The notes: a model not told the origin generated them from the letters alone. A stretch of DNA of 58,000 nt from Cryptomeria japonica (GCF_030272615.1 NC_081413.1:723814649-723872648), one strand, 5' to 3'. Positions 21,707 to 35,197 are shown, counted from the stretch's first letter. Numbers and translations: made by a program.

Positions 21707-23219
21707 TGGTAATAGTGATTTTATATACTTTATTCGATCAAATAACAATATATGAAAGATATGTCAATAGATTACATGACAATAGAAATCTTCACAAATA
21801 TGCTAGAGTAGAAACTTATTACTTGAATATGTTAGAATACTTAAAATAGATGACATACAAACATAAAACGAATCTGCTATCACAATATGTTGTTTCTGCA
21901 AATACAAATATTTGTTCAAAAATGAAATAAAAGCTTTTAGAGTAAATGTATGATTCTAGATGAGATTGCCCCTAGGAGGAAACCAAAGAGGTTTTGTTCT
22001 TTGATCTCCAAGCTTAATGGCCTTTGTCCGTGAATTGATAGTTGAACACAAGGATCAAGCTATGACAAAGATATATGAAAAATGGTAGTTGTCTCCAAGG
22101 CTAGGCAAGTATCTTGTTTTATAGGAGCAGGAAGGTCACAAATTTGAATGCTCCATTTTCATCTTAAAAATAAGCAATAAAATATTAGTGAGATTACCTC
22201 CCAAAAACAGCCCCAATTTGTCTCAAATGCGAACTTTCCCTATTCATTGACTTGCAACATAATTTTTCATGATATGGTTGCCAACATCAAAGGGTTACAA
22301 AGATCCATTAGGGAAATCCATATACCCATTTCGAGATGCTCACTATTAATATTAACTTAAACAAAGTGACGCAAATCTAAAAATCAAGGTGAAACTGCTA
22401 CAATATTAACTTAAACAAAATTATGCAAATCTAAAACTAGATTTCCAAGATTACCCACAGTGATGTTTATGTGATTAGGTCATTCAACAATAAGATAATG
22501 GAGAAATAAACACATAAGTGACAATATTTACATGTAGAAACCCTTGCGAGAAAAAACTCTACTTTGAAAGAGATCCAATGCATGTATTAATTATTCAAAC
22601 ATTTTTACATCTGTACAACATTTCTCTTTAAATTTCAATAGCACTTAATTACTCCAACTTGCAAAACAACTTATGAAACTACTAATCAAAATCACCAATT
22701 TATAAATGAGTTGGATGTGAGAATACCGTTGTGGTCTCTCAAAACAAGAGGTAATTGAACTAACTACAAAAACCATACACCCACCTCCTCATGTGCAACC
22801 TGTATCCTTAGTATAAACTATTAAATGATTACATGGCCTTCACATGGGTGTGTAACTCAGGCAATCAAATTTGTTGAATATTGAGTACTCCATTACTCTT
22901 CGACGCTTAATATGCACAACATGCAAACTTGGGTGCCCAACTTTGGAAGACATGCAAATGACATATGTCAACATGCATAGACTTGCAAGTTCAACTGTAC
23001 CTCGCTCCCAAAGTGAATGCTTAAAAGGAATATTATGGAAATATGCTTTGTAGTCGCCATCGATGACTAGATCCACCTCTATGAAAATAATTACAATTTG
23101 TCATATGTAAATAAATGTTGAATATTTTTGTCACATGGACCCTAAGTGTCCAATCCAAGGATCATGGAGGCACATGAAAATGACTTAGGATTGCAAGGCT
23201 AATATCACCTATTCTAACA
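21707..23219 (-). mobile_element. Putative 3' LTR of the decayed Ty1/copia element
   Basis: Next to a polypurine tract (TCAAGTGGGAG on the minus strand, 23232-23222), the minus strand continues TGTTAGAATAGG, a typical copia LTR start. A possible end is ACTATTACCA at 21716-21707. The TG...CA ends and length (about 1.5 kb) fit, but the second LTR is not in the window, so the left boundary is tentative. The stretch has no convincing gene. Confidence 0.4.
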
Positions 23220-23274
23220 TACTCCCACTTGACATTATACATTGCAATTACATCCATGAAATACACAAAAATAA

Positions 23275-24680
23275 TAATCAAATACAATGATCAAGACCCA
23301 TGGCCTTCCTGCACCAAGAGAACTTATCTATGGTCACTGGCTTCATGAGAGAATCTACAATATTATCCAAAGTGTCAACTTTCTCTAACAAGACCTTACC
23401 ATTCTCAACCATTTCTTGTAGAAAGTGTCATTGAACATCAACATGTGTAGTACAAGAATGATACATGTAATTTTTGGTCAAACTATAATGAATCCAGTTA
23501 GTTGCCAGGTTAGTCTGGCCATTTGCTCAAACTTTTATTAAATAAATAAACTAAATATTAAATAAGTAAATTATTAATAATTTAATAATTTTGTCGGCTC
23601 CTATAGATCGACCTTTTAGCAACTAGGTGAAGAGGGCATTGAACAAGTTTATTTTTAGAGGTATGCATAGCATCCATATACTTTGTGTTTGTGGTGGACA
23701 AAGCAACCACATGTTGTCTTTTACTCATCTAACTACAATTCCAAATAGAGGAAAACTATAGCCATTGTAGACCTTTGACTATCCAAGTCACCTACACAAT
23801 ATGCATCGACAAACCTTGAATGTCTAATGACTTAACCACATCATCCGTACTATGATAAACCAAATAGTATTTAGAAGTTCCTCTCAAATATTTAAACATC
23901 CTTTTAACAAAAGTCCAATGCTCTCTACCAAGGTTAGACATAAACTTTCTCAAAACTCCCACTGCTTGGTTAATATTTGGTCTAGTGCAAATAATTGCAT
24001 ACATCAAACTACCAATGACACTAGCAAAAGGAATCTTAGACATCTCTTCAAAATTATTTTCATAATTAGGACATGTGTCTAAACTAAGCTCGGTACCAAC
24101 TAGAAATAGAATACCTAATAACTTATAGTCTCGCATATTAAATCTTTGCAAACTAGTATCAACGTACTCTGAGTTAACTAAAGAGATTTTTGGACCTGAT
24201 CCTTGTTGATCTACATCCCAAGAATATATTTAGCAGCCCCCAGCTCTTTCATATCAAATGTGTTAAGAGTCTTGAATTATCTAATCGTCACTTTGTTGTT
24301 ACCCATAAACATGTCATAAAAAAACAAGACACTAATCATTATCTGATCATCAATAGTATTAATATAAACAATGATATTCTTCACTCCTAATAAAACCCAT
24401 CTTCAATGCAAAAGGCATAAAACTTCTAGTTCCACATCATGAGTGTCTATTTTAGACCATACAATGACTGTTTTAACTTGCAAACCAAATGTTTTTTTCT
24501 TGTTTACAACAAAACCATCAATCTATCACATATAAATCTCCTCCTTGTGATCCTCATGCAAGAAGGAAATTTAACAATTCATTTTCTCAATTTCAATATC
24601 ACAACTAGCAACAATAGATCAAATGAATCCAATAGAAGATAACAATAGAAGAGAAAATTTCATCAAAATCAACTCCCTCT
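23275..24680 (-). pseudogene. Ty1/copia pol remnant (end of reverse transcriptase and RNase H)
   Basis: Read on the minus strand from 24680: GVDFDEIFS, then a worn palm region whose catalytic YVDD is degraded, then FDMKELGAAKYILGM, GSLMYAIICTRPNINQAVGV, REHWTFVKRMFKYLRGTSKY, QHVVALSTTNTKYMDAMHTS (RNase H) and the C-terminal signature ENGKVLLEKVDTLDNIVDSL. All are standard landmarks of copia pol (RVT_2). There are several stops and small shifts. The 5' part is cut off at 24680 by element C; the missing upstream codons reappear beyond C at 39711. Confidence 0.88.
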
Positions 24681-25533
24681 TGTTGATGTGTTCACTAGGC
24701 ACATGCAAAGTCAGAATAAAATACCAAAGTATTTTACCCTCTCTTGAACACAATCTTTTGGATGCTGAAGATTTGCTTAAGGTTCATCCGAGAAAGACTC
24801 CAAGGTTCCGAATGTAGGATCTCTACGTGTGGATAAGCCTAGTTGGTCGTTGTAATTACTGTTTCATCAAAGGGCATTTATGATTCGAAAAGACTCAATG
24901 ATTGATAAGCAAATGGTATGCAGTAAGGATTTTCCCTAATACTAATAAAAAAAAGGGGCAAAAGGTGAGGGTTTAGAGGGAATCCTAAACTATTCTAGCA
25001 TGAATGGATGAAGAAACAATACAAGTGAAACTCAACTAGTTATAGCATCGCCATACACAAACAACTTTGCTAGAACTAATGCAACCTTCTAGGGATGTTT
25101 TAAGGTTTTCAAATTACTATCAACCATAGACACCATCAATTGAATGCATATCCAGGGTTAAACGATGATCGAACTTAAACATTTTTATAATGCTCCAGTT
25201 GACCACACAAGGCTTGCTTACAATCAACAAGAAAGCTAGTGGTATGGATAACGAGCTTCACAATGCATCAAATACAACATTCCACCATGAAATCTAATAC
25301 TAAAATTATCTTCAAAAGATTAGCTTAAGAAGATAGAAGAACCATGTAATGAGCTTCAAGGATTGAGTAAAACACCATAACTTCAATGTTTCATTAATCC
25401 AATGACCAAATAACAACAATTCTTCAAGTCTAACTCTTGCTATTATTTCTCTGTCACTATTCACTATCAATTGTTAACTATTAACTGCTCTCTCTTCTCC
25501 TTATTAACCTTTACAAAATGAAAAGAGTGGAGC

Positions 25534-25622
25534 TTATATAGAACTCTCAAATACAATGAATGGCCCAGATTAAATGAAGATCAAGGGCTGAGATTTTGAC
25601 ACCTAAACCCTAATTAGGTTTT
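25534..25622 (-). promoter_or_regulatory. Distal promoter of element C: double telobox plus TATA box
   Basis: Minus strand AACCTAATTAGGGTTTAGG (one base lost from one telobox, 25622-25605), then CTATATAAGCTCC (25542-25534 and on). Placement relative to gene and end matches A and B. Confidence 0.55.
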
Positions 25623-25731
25623 GCTACAAATAAAACCCTTTCTAGATAAACATTATCAAAGCATAGCCAATAGAAATTGGCACAAATGACGAGGAAGCAT
25701 CCTCCAATGGAAATTGAATTGCCACATCAAT

Positions 25732-28700
25732 TCATAACAGCTTTTCTTCTAGAATTTTGTTCCCTTTATCTCTTTCTTTTCTGGCATATTCGATGAATCT
25801 GGACATTATTCCTTCAATTTCAGAAATTGGGATATCAGGTAGATTTTTCATTTGTTCCTCCAAGTGAATGGCATCATCAAAGGCTGCAAGAAGAGTCATT
25901 TCCCATCTTTGTTCAAGCTCTTTTGTCTTGTCAATTAAGAATTTGGTTCAGTTGCTCTTCCATGATTAAACCGTTTTCTCTACTAAAGATGACCTGTACG
26001 CTCTTCTCCAATTCTTGGATATCCACATCTGTCTCAACTTCTATCCTTCTGTCAAGGATAACACATAATACCTCAAATAACTTGTCTTGGATAGGATGTA
26101 TAGTGTCTTCAACTTGGCTGCACCTGCTATTGATGTACTCTAATAGGAGCTTCTTCATTTGAAGTAGAGTTGACCATTGTAGGAAATTATGAGTACCACC
26201 TTCTGTTATTCTTTCCCGAGTCAATATCTGTCTTGAAGTCTTCCTTACTACCTGCAATACTGGGATGGTGATATCCCTAGTGTGAGTAAATGCATCAACT
26301 GTTACCACCAGATTATGAATTATCTTAAGGACTTGGATGGCCCTATGAAGAATTTTCATCATTTCTCCCACAAATTCCATGGCTATCATATAGGATCTAT
26401 CAATCCATGTATCCAAGAGTTGAGTTGAGTTCTTCATCTTTTCAATCTGATTTACAGCCTCATGAGAAAGTGCTTGTGGAGGTGTGATTGCTGGATCCTG
26501 TCTCCTCAATGGTTCATTGAACTGATTGAAGTAAGCTCTCCAAGCACTTTTCCCTTTCCAATTTTTTGTTCTTTTCAATCTCTTCTTTTAGCTTATCATT
26601 GACTGCCCTCACTAAATCAGTTGCATCTTCCATGGCCTGTTCGGAGGTGAGTTGACCAAGATCAAAAGTTTCTAGATCATATTCTTTCGTTGTGATCTCA
26701 TCATCATACTTGTCCACTATTGGTGTAGCTATCTGTATCCTTTTGGAGCCTGTATCATCTCTTATTACCTTGGACATTTTTGAAGCCTTTCTCTTTTCAA
26801 TTCCTTCTTGAGACTTACTTAGAAGACTCTCCAAATCAAATGATTGCTCCTCTTCTTCGACTATGACCTCTCTGGTGAGTCTCTCTTTGAGCCAGTTGGG
26901 GATAGAAGACCTTCCTTCTTTCACTTGCATCTCTTCAGGCAATTGCTCATCTCTGAAAGGAGATGTTGCTTTATCGTTGTTTCCTTCTTGTTGTTGATCA
27001 TTATCACAAACTAGGATAGGAAGAGATTGATTTGATGATTCTTGAGGCCTCTTTCCTTTATCCTGTTTATCAATTCTTACATTCTGTATTGTGGACTCAA
27101 TGGATTCATTTGCCTCATGTATCTGCTTCTTTGATCCTTGTCTTGACTTATTTCCTTTTCATGTCTGGAAGAAGCACTAGGAGGATGATCATAATTTACC
27201 TTTTGTTTCTTCTTAGATGATTGTCCCTTCTCAGGCGCTTCCTTCCTTTTTGATCCCTTGGAACGAGAAGTGTTTCCACTTGCACTCGGCTCTTCTTCTT
27301 CTTCTTCTGTTCTTGTTTCCAGGTTGAAAGTCATTGTTATGTTTTGTTCTTTTAATTTCTGATGCTGGACATCCAGCCATCTACGAGTGCAACTCAAGAC
27401 CGGGTTCATTAGTTCCCTTAAGTTTGTGACCTCTTGCTCATCCCAATTGATTTTCACTTCTTTGTCTTCTTTTTCATTGGTATGTTGAAGATATCTACCA
27501 CTGTCTTGTTCTTGGTCGGCCACTCTATAGATCTTACTTTTCCTGATGAGATTGAGGGATAATTGAGAGTGCATCTTCTTCTTTACCTCTACATCATCCT
27601 GAACATTCATCCAAAAGTCTTCTACTTGAAATACATGCTTGTACTTCTTCCCGGCAGTTTCCTCCACATAACCATATGGGTCAAAATTATCTCGTGAAGC
27701 AAATGATGTGAATGAGCAGAGAGATTACTCCTTTTCTGCACTTTCAGCCGCTTGAAGATTAGGACAAACTTCTATAGAATTCCCAAGTGTGATGGGAATA
27801 TGAATGCCATTTCCATGTTTGTACCTCAATGCCTTAGCACATGCTGACAACTGCCTTGCCACCTCAAGTAGTACTATCTTGTATGTAGGATATCTTGGCA
27901 ACATGTAGGGAGGTGAAGGACATCCCTGAATCCTTATGTACATGAATTTAGGAAATTGAATGAAGCACGCATCTTGTTTCTTCACAAGCTTTTGTGCTTC
28001 TAGAGACAACCTTTGGTGAATCTCTCCTTGTAATGTCCTGGTGATATGCATTGTGAAAGTGTCGTTGACCATCTTGTAGTGTCTCTTATGTGGATGATGT
28101 AATTGGTCATAGGAGTCACATACGCTTATTTCTCCCGATGCCCTCCCAGCAATGCCTCTATGTGGTAGTCCCACATATTCATAACATCTTGCTAATGAAT
28201 ACATAACATATGAGCTCATATAGAATGATTTGGTGGGGACTAGCCTTCTCAATTGAACATCTAGGAAATTACTAATAATTCTTGCCCAATTGATTATTCC
28301 TTTGCCTTGTATGATTACTTGTATGAAGAAGAACATCCATTTGTCAAAAAAGAAGGCTTGAGATGCACCTGTAACTCGATTGAGCATGGTTATCAAGTCC
28401 CTGAATTCCTCTTGGAAGTCAATTCTGTGAGGCACATTAGGTACTTTCTTCAAGCGAGGCCTACTCTATAATAACCAATCCTTGTTGATGAAGGTCAAAC
28501 AAGTATCAAGATCATCTTCATATATAGACTTAGCTCCTTCTATGCTCTTATAAATCATATTTCTTTGTTCTGGTAGATGGAAGGCTTCACTTATAGCTCC
28601 TTCTAAAAGATATGCAAGGACGGTGCCATCCTTAGCCACAATTGTCCTTGAATGTGAGTCATAATGCTTAGCACATTCAATCATCAACTCATGACATCTC

Positions 28701-28939
28701 ACTGCAGGAGGGAAGCTTGCTGCTTTGATGATCCCACTCTCAATTATCTTCTTGGCTATGGGTGATGGCTTGCCAATGTAGGGTGCTTCACGAAACTTCT
28801 TCACATTGAAGTTTCCTAGGTTGGTGTCTTCGACGTTGCTCCACTTGGACGTGATCTTCGTCTCTAAGTCTTCACTCCTCTGATCTTCTTTGATTAGGGC
28901 TTGTCGAGTAGTGGATCCACTCGTCTTGGGGGCTGCCAT
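25732..28939 (-). pseudogene. Long element-borne gene, element C copy (stops and frameshifts)
   Basis: Starts MAAPKTSGSTTRQALIKEDQ at 28939 and ends GNKILEEKLL with TGA at 25734-25732. It aligns over its whole length with the A and B proteins (EDTNLGNFNVKKF, ECAKHY, NDTFTMHITRTLQGEIHQRL, FPKFMYIRIQGCPSPPYMLP, then IPNWLKERLTREV, coiled coil, C-terminal helices). Breaks are TAG at 28468-28466, TAA near 27727, a frameshift near 27120, another near 26560 and a stop or shift near 25930. It is more worn and more diverged than A and B, which fits its being the older insertion, since B sits inside it. Role unknown. Confidence 0.82.
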
Positions 28940-28946
28940 TTGCCAC

Positions 28947-29211
28947 CTATATTAGTTAGCTTAAATTAGGGCCTTAAAAGGGAGTCACAAAGATGGGTGA
29001 TTCAAGACCTTAAAAGAACAACTATGCTTATACTATGAATCTCTATTTGAAAATAAAAGAATAAGACTTTGAGATTACAAATTTTCAAATTGATATTACA
29101 AATGAATCAAGCTAAACAATGAAGACCTAAGTTTACAAAAAAATATAATCCTTATTTAAACTAGATCAGATCTTCCTTGAAATTTCACCAAATGAAAGAC
29201 ATTATACATAC
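28947..29211 (-). other. Predicted 5'-UTR intron of the element C gene
   Basis: Minus strand donor GCTAGAG|GTATGTATAA (29211) and acceptor AATATAG|GTGGCAAATG (ending 28947), seven bases before the start codon. It matches the intron placement in A, B and H. Confidence 0.55.
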
Positions 29212-29656
29212 CTCTAGCTTGATTTTGAACTTTAAAAGAAATGAACCTGAAAAGAGGGGTGGTAATCTCTCTGTTGAAATTCACCTCTTTCCAAATGATA
29301 CTCCAATGATTTCTCTCCTCAAAAGATTCAGGTCTGAGCCTTAGGTGTATCAATTTCTCTTTTGGAAGATTACTGTTCTGCAAGCTTGCTCTTTAGATAT
29401 GATTGAATTCATCTAATCGTTAATCTGCCTTCTTAGATTCGCTCCATAAATACTTAAATCTGCTGCTGTAGCCTGCTTTTCCAGTTTGCTCTTAAATCAA
29501 GTCTAAGCTGGAGACATGTTGAATTTATCTAGCATAGATCCTTTCCTAGAAATTCACCTCTTAGCTGCTGAAGAAATTCTCTCCTACATCTGCTCCTTAA
29601 ATTCACTCTAGAGAAGAATGATCGAATGAATGATTAAATGACTAATGTGTATCCTT

Positions 29657-29665
29657 TCTTATATA
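29657..29665 (-). promoter_or_regulatory. TATA box of the element C gene
   Basis: CCTATATAAGAAAGG on the minus strand, about 450 bp upstream of exon 1's splice donor, at the place matching the TATA boxes of A and B. Confidence 0.55.
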
Positions 29666-29924
29666 GGTGCCTTTCACCTCTCTCCCTAAAAGCTGACTTT
29701 GCTTTGAATAAATAAATTTAGTTGCATCTCCCTTAAAGTGCCCGACTTCCTTATTGAAATTTGTTCTTGGCGCCAAAAGGTGAAATTGGTTGTGTTAATG
29801 CTTTAGTGCTTCTTGGCTAACTTGCACTTAATCCTTTACTCCATCCTTTCGGTTTTATCACAAAGCACTTTACTCTCAACAAACTTTGCTCTTGTACCTT
29901 CAAGAGGTACATGTCCTTGAAAAC

Positions 29925-31620
29925 AATTTCGCCTTGGTACCTTAGAAAGACCTTAGAAATGGACACAAGCGATTGTGGAAAATGATGAAGTTCACTACCA
30001 TTTGATGAAAGCAAACTTAGATTTGTATGAGGTGTATGATTCTTAGATAGGACCTTTCAAGGATTTCGCTCATGTACCCTTGGAAGGGTCAGGAGCGAAT
30101 TTGAAGCATTAGGCTTGGATAACTATCAAACACTTTCACGTCACCTTCTCTCATGTTGATCCAACCTTGAGACATGCCAAGAAGTCACTTTTAAGGGTTT
30201 CCTTGCTCAAAAAGATGGATCAAAGAGAAGTCTTAACCACTTCGCTTGTGTACCTTAGAGAGGTACGGGACCCTTGGTATAATTCGCTCCTGTACCTTTG
30301 GAATGGTCTGGAGCGAATTTAGCTTGATAGCTCAAATTCTTAACTTTTTGCCATTCAATCTTGTTTCAATTCACTTTCAAGGCATGCATACATCATTTCC
30401 TCTTCAATCAAGCCATAGGAGCAAGGTTTTGATCCAAAATAGAAGTAATAGAGGGCTCTAGGAAAAATTCGCTCTTGTACCTTTGGAAGGGACAAGAGCG
30501 AATTTGACAATATTGTTCAAATTCTCCAAGCTTTGTCATTCAACTTGGTTTAATTGCACTTCAAGGGCATATATAGATCATTTCCTTTTCAATCACGGCT
30601 AAAAAACATGAATTCGATTCAAATGAGAGGGAAGAGGGGTGGTTTAGGAGAGTTCGCTCTTGTACCTTTGGAAGGGTCAGGAGCGAATTCTATGCTTGTG
30701 TTCAAATTCTTGATTTCATCTCCAAACTTTCAAGTCTAAAATGGCTCAAATTCACTTTCAAAGGCGGGTTCAAGTTGGTTTCCTTCCAATTCAAGCCCGT
30801 GAGTGAGATTCCATCCCTAAAGAGAATTCGCTCTTGTACCCTTGGAAGGGACATGAGCGAATTTGGCTTTATGGCTCAAATTCCTCACATTTTTTCATTC
30901 AATCTTGTTGCAACTTCCTTCAAAGGCACGGATAGATCAGTTCTTCTTCAATTAAGGCGTGGAGCAAAGATTATGATCCAAGTTAGGACTAAGAGAGGAG
31001 AACTAGGGAAATTCGCTCTTGTACCCTTGGAAGGGACATGAGCGAATTTGACAATGTTGTTCAAATTCTCAACTTCCTCATGATTCGAGTGCATTCAACT
31101 TCATCGCCAAGCGCGAGTTCAAGGTAATCTTTCTCCTTATAACGATATTTTCATCCAAATTTATGAACAAGATGGAGGGTTAGAAGAATTCACTCCTGTA
31201 CCCTTGGAAGGGACAGGAGTGATTTTAATGTTTTTGCTCAAACTCTCCAATCTCCTTCAAGTTTTAAAGTTTAGGCTTGTTCAAATTCATTCTCAAGGGG
31301 GAGTTCAAGCTGATTTCTTTCCAATCCAAGCCTTAGAGTGAGAGTTTCGTCCACAATAGGAGCCAAGAAGGAGCTTTAAAAGAATTCGCTCCTGTACCCT
31401 TGGAAGGGACAAGAGCGAATTTGACATTTAAGTTCAAATTCTCGACTGTTTGACAAGTCTCCAAGTGTAATACTCATCATTACACTCTTCCAAAGGGATA
31501 GGCAGGTGAATTCACATCAAACAAGGCCTTGAAATGGAGGGGTCCATCCAAATTAAGGAAGAATTCTCTCATTTGAAAAAATTCGTTCCTGTACGTTTGG
31601 AAGGGTCAAGAGCAAATTTG
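29925..31620 (-). repeat. Stem-loop array of element C (about 11 copies)
   Basis: Copies at about 29925 (worn), 30061, 30238 (worn), 30279, 30465, 30650, 30824, 31009, 31190, 31381 and 31578, mostly 174-197 bp apart. Plus-strand arms are AATTCGCTCTTGTACCC and GGGACATGAGCGAATT. The GTACCC arm is peculiar to this element and shared by nearly all its copies. Confidence 0.88.
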
Positions 31621-32137
31621 GCTTGATAGCTCAAATTCTCACATTTTGTCAAACTTTCGAGTCTAGACTTGATCATTAGGCATTTTCTAAGGATAATAGG
31701 TCAATTACATACCAATCGAAGCCTAAAAGTAAAAGAACTTCATCAAACTAAGGTAGGAAGTCTTCACTTATCCTTCGCGGTTGCACTTGATCTTTGCTTC
31801 ATCATCCATCAACCGGACCAACTCAAAACCCTTAAGGAGGCTCTTGACAACACTTGTTCTAACAACTCTCATCTTTATTCATATCCTTGACTTACTCTTA
31901 ACTCAATCTCTCAAATCTCCAAGACCACACTAAGGATCCTTCCCAAACTCGTGGCAAGGTGCAATGGCTCTCTCAGAATCATCCTAAAACAAGACCTAAA
32001 CCTGACCTAGAGACGGCTTCCCCAACATCGACTCACCTGATTTGGACCACTCATTGACTCACCTCACTCAAAAGCTAAGAAAGCAGAGAGAAACATGGCA
32101 AAGAGAACACACGACTCAAAAAAAAGAGGAGGGGTCC
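31621..32137 (-). other. 5' end region of element C
   Basis: Read on the minus strand it parallels 13320-13700 of A and 32180-32520 of B (TTCTCTCTGCTTTCTTAGC, GAGTGAGGTGAGTC). It holds no frame of note. The last bases, GGTCC, are the left duplication of B. Confidence 0.55.
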
Positions 32138-32529
32138 TGTTGTGACCATTTCACAACATCGCCCCATTAGAATGGGGACCCCCTCTTTTTCGCTCTCATT
32201 TTGCTTGTTCTTCTCTCTGCTTTTAGGGTTTTGAGTGAGTGAGTTGTCTGTCTGGGCTAGGGCTAAACCTTAGGGGTTTCTTCTGATGTTATTCAAGCTG
32301 AGTCCAGTCAAATTTGGAAAATTATTAAGCGTCCTCTCGAGGATTGAGATTGTTGAAGTAAGGTGAACCTTTCAGGGGAGTCAAGTAGGTCTTAGGTTAG
32401 GTCTAATCAGGGTTTTTGGGGTAAAATCCAATTTTGGCTAAGTGTTAGCATTTTGAAGGTGAAATGGTGTGTTTTTGCATAGGTGAGTTTTGATCAATTT
32501 TTTGAAGTAAGATGATGCCTGAAACACAA

Positions 32530-34594
32530 AAATCGCTCCTGACCCTTGCTAAGGGTCCAGGGCGAAATTCATCCTGAGTGCAAATTCTTGTTTTGAGGAG
32601 GCTTGCTAACTGGTTCCTGGCCTTGAGAATGACCTAACTCTGCCTTGTGAAGTGATTGGAGACTTAAATTTTGAATAGTTTAGCCAGAAAGGGCAAAATC
32701 GCTCCTGACCCTCTCTCAGGGTCCAGAGCGAAAATGTTATCTAAGGCATATTTGTCACTGACTTTTCTAATTTGTTTTGTGCAGGGTCTCCAGGAGAGAT
32801 GATTGGACGTAACTTGATGCTTTTGAAGATTTGAAGGCATAAAAAATGATGAATTTTGAAGGTTAAGGGAAAAATCGCTCCTGTCCCTTGCTGAGGGCCC
32901 AGGGTGAAATTTTGATTTCCCTAAACTTGTAGTGAAAAGGAACCAAGTGTTGGATATGAATGGAAAGTGAATAACTTTCTCCACCCGCCTGAAGCAGTTT
33001 TAACTCGAGATGATGAAGGATTTTGTTGAAATCATCAAAATCGCTCCTGACCCTCTCTGAAGGTCCAGGGCGAAAAAGCTTATTAGAGTCATTCCTGACC
33101 TTGTTTGGTCAAATTGAGATATCAAAGGCGTGGTGGAGGACGAAATGAACATGATGAAGCAACCAGACTTGATTGAAGATAATGAAATGATGGAGTTTTG
33201 CCCAAGAAGGGTAATTTCGCTCCTGACCCTCTCTTAAGGTCCAGAGCGAAATTCTTTATATGCACATTTTTAGACCTTTCTTGGACATGAACTTTTATTC
33301 ATAACGTGAAACAAGATGAAATCTTCCCTAGCAAAGGCATTTCATGATGAAAAGTGAGGCATTTTGGTCTAGAAGGCAAAATTTGCTCCTGACCCTCTCT
33401 GAAGGTCCAGAGCGAAATTTTCACAAGGCACATTTCTTGCTAGGTCAAAGTGATTTTTATGATTGGAATAGATAAAGGCAACTGTGTTTTACCCATTGAA
33501 TATAATTTGGACGATCAACAAGGAGGCAATCAAGCCAGGTTTGCAAAATCACTCCTGACCCTCTCTGAAGGTCCAGGGCGAATTTCTAAGTTTCTCTCCT
33601 TTCTTTGAAGAATTAAGACAAAATCTTGCTTGAATGAGTGAGGAAGGGTGTGTTTTGACCGTTGAAGATAATTTGGAGGGCTAGCAAAAGGTGGATAAAC
33701 TTGAATTTGCAAAATTGCTCCTGACCTTCACTGAAGGCCCAGGGCGAAAAACCTAATATCCAACCTTTTCCTCCAAAATTAAATGAAGCTAAGCCTTGAC
33801 ACAAGTTTGAAATGATGTTTGAAATGCCTTGAGGTGGAATTGAGATGCTAAGATTGCAAATTTTGATGACAATAAAGAAAATCGCTCCTGACCCTCTCCA
33901 AGGGTCTAGGGCGAAATTTCCAAGTATGCCCACTTTCCTTGCATTTCGAGATAATATTTTCGTTTCCAAGACTCAAAAGGGAGTGGAGAATGATGTTCTA
34001 CGCCTTAAGAGTAATTTGAAGTTGGAATGATCAAGAATTTGAGCAAAAGACTCAGATTTGCTCCTGACCCTCACTGAAGGTCCAGGGCGATTTTTACAAA
34101 ACCAACAACTTCCCTCCAAGATTACGCTAAGGCAAGGTTGTGCAAAGGTGGAAAAGGTCTTCTAAAGCATGGTGAACAAGGATTTGACTTCAAAACTTGA
34201 TAATCCTAGGCTAAAATACAAAAGTCGCTCCTGACCCTCACTGGAGGCCCAGGGCGAAAATCTTTGAAGTCCTTATTTTGCATTGCAAAAGCAAATCAAG
34301 CATGCATGGAACGAGTGAAGGGGATCATCGCTTATCCCACAAGGAGAGTTGGCAATTAAAGGATGAAGGATTGAGAGCAAAAGTGAAAAATCGCTCCTGA
34401 CCCTCTCTAAGGGTCCAGGGCGAAAAGGTCCTAATAGCACTTTCCTCCTAGAGATCAAGTGAAATCAAATTCAAAACTCCAATAAGAAATGCCATTTAAA
34501 TGACTAGATGAAGTTTTGGGCAAGAAAAATGAGGAATGCAAGAGCAAAATTGAAAGTTCGCTCCTGACCCTTGCCAAGGGTCCAGGGCGAAGTT
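32530..34594 (+). repeat. Stem-loop array of element B, 13 copies
   Basis: Copies at about 32530, 32694, 32870, 33038, 33212, 33379, 33545, 33711, 33878, 34053, 34223, 34387 and 34555, mean spacing about 169 bp. Typical arms are TCGCTCCTGACCCT and AAGGTCCAGGGCGA. The arm core is GACC/GGTC or GGCC in 12 of 13 copies, against GTCC/GGAC in A. Spacers match those of A unit by unit (for example TCTACGCCTTA near 33999 and TTTACGCCTTG near 15202). Confidence 0.92.
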
Positions 34595-34932
34595 AATAGC
34601 ATTCTTTATTTTTACCATATTTGAGCATTAATATCCTCCAAATTGCATTAGATGCCAAAATTGCTAACTTCGAAGCATTTGAAAAATTAAATTAAATTGG
34701 CATTTAATAAAAGACACATTGGCATTTAATAAATTAATTTTGAGCCTTAAAAAATCGAATTTTTATTGTAAAGGCATTTAAAATTAATTTTTGTGAAATT
34801 AAAATTAAATATGGAGCGCCTAAGGTCTTATTTTTATTTATTTTATCAAGTCAGCCCCTCCTTTTTGCAATTTTATTTATTTTTTTAAGCCCATTTTGCC
34901 AAGTCGGCCTAGGGGGAGCAAGGTGGTGGGCG

Positions 34933-34944
34933 CTCTATATATTG
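34933..34944 (+). promoter_or_regulatory. TATA box of the element B gene
   Basis: CTCTATATATTGG, preceded by CCAAGTCGGCCTAGGG, about 470 bp before the ATG; equivalent of 16131 in A. Confidence 0.6.
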
Positions 34945-35197
34945 GAGGTGTTTTTTTATCATTTGAATCATTCACTCATTGCTTCAAGTGCGAATTTGGA
35001 GAGCAAGAAGAAGGTGCGAAATCTGGTCTATTTGGAGCGAATTTATCTCAAGTGTTGGAGGCTAGAAGGAGGTGGAGTTGATTCTTGTGAAGGCTAAAGG
35101 AGGCGCATTTTGTTCAAGGGAGAGCTTTGATCTACATTTTGCCTAGCGAAATTCACCTATTTTTGCATCATTTCTTAGAGTTAGTACTCAAGAGGAG

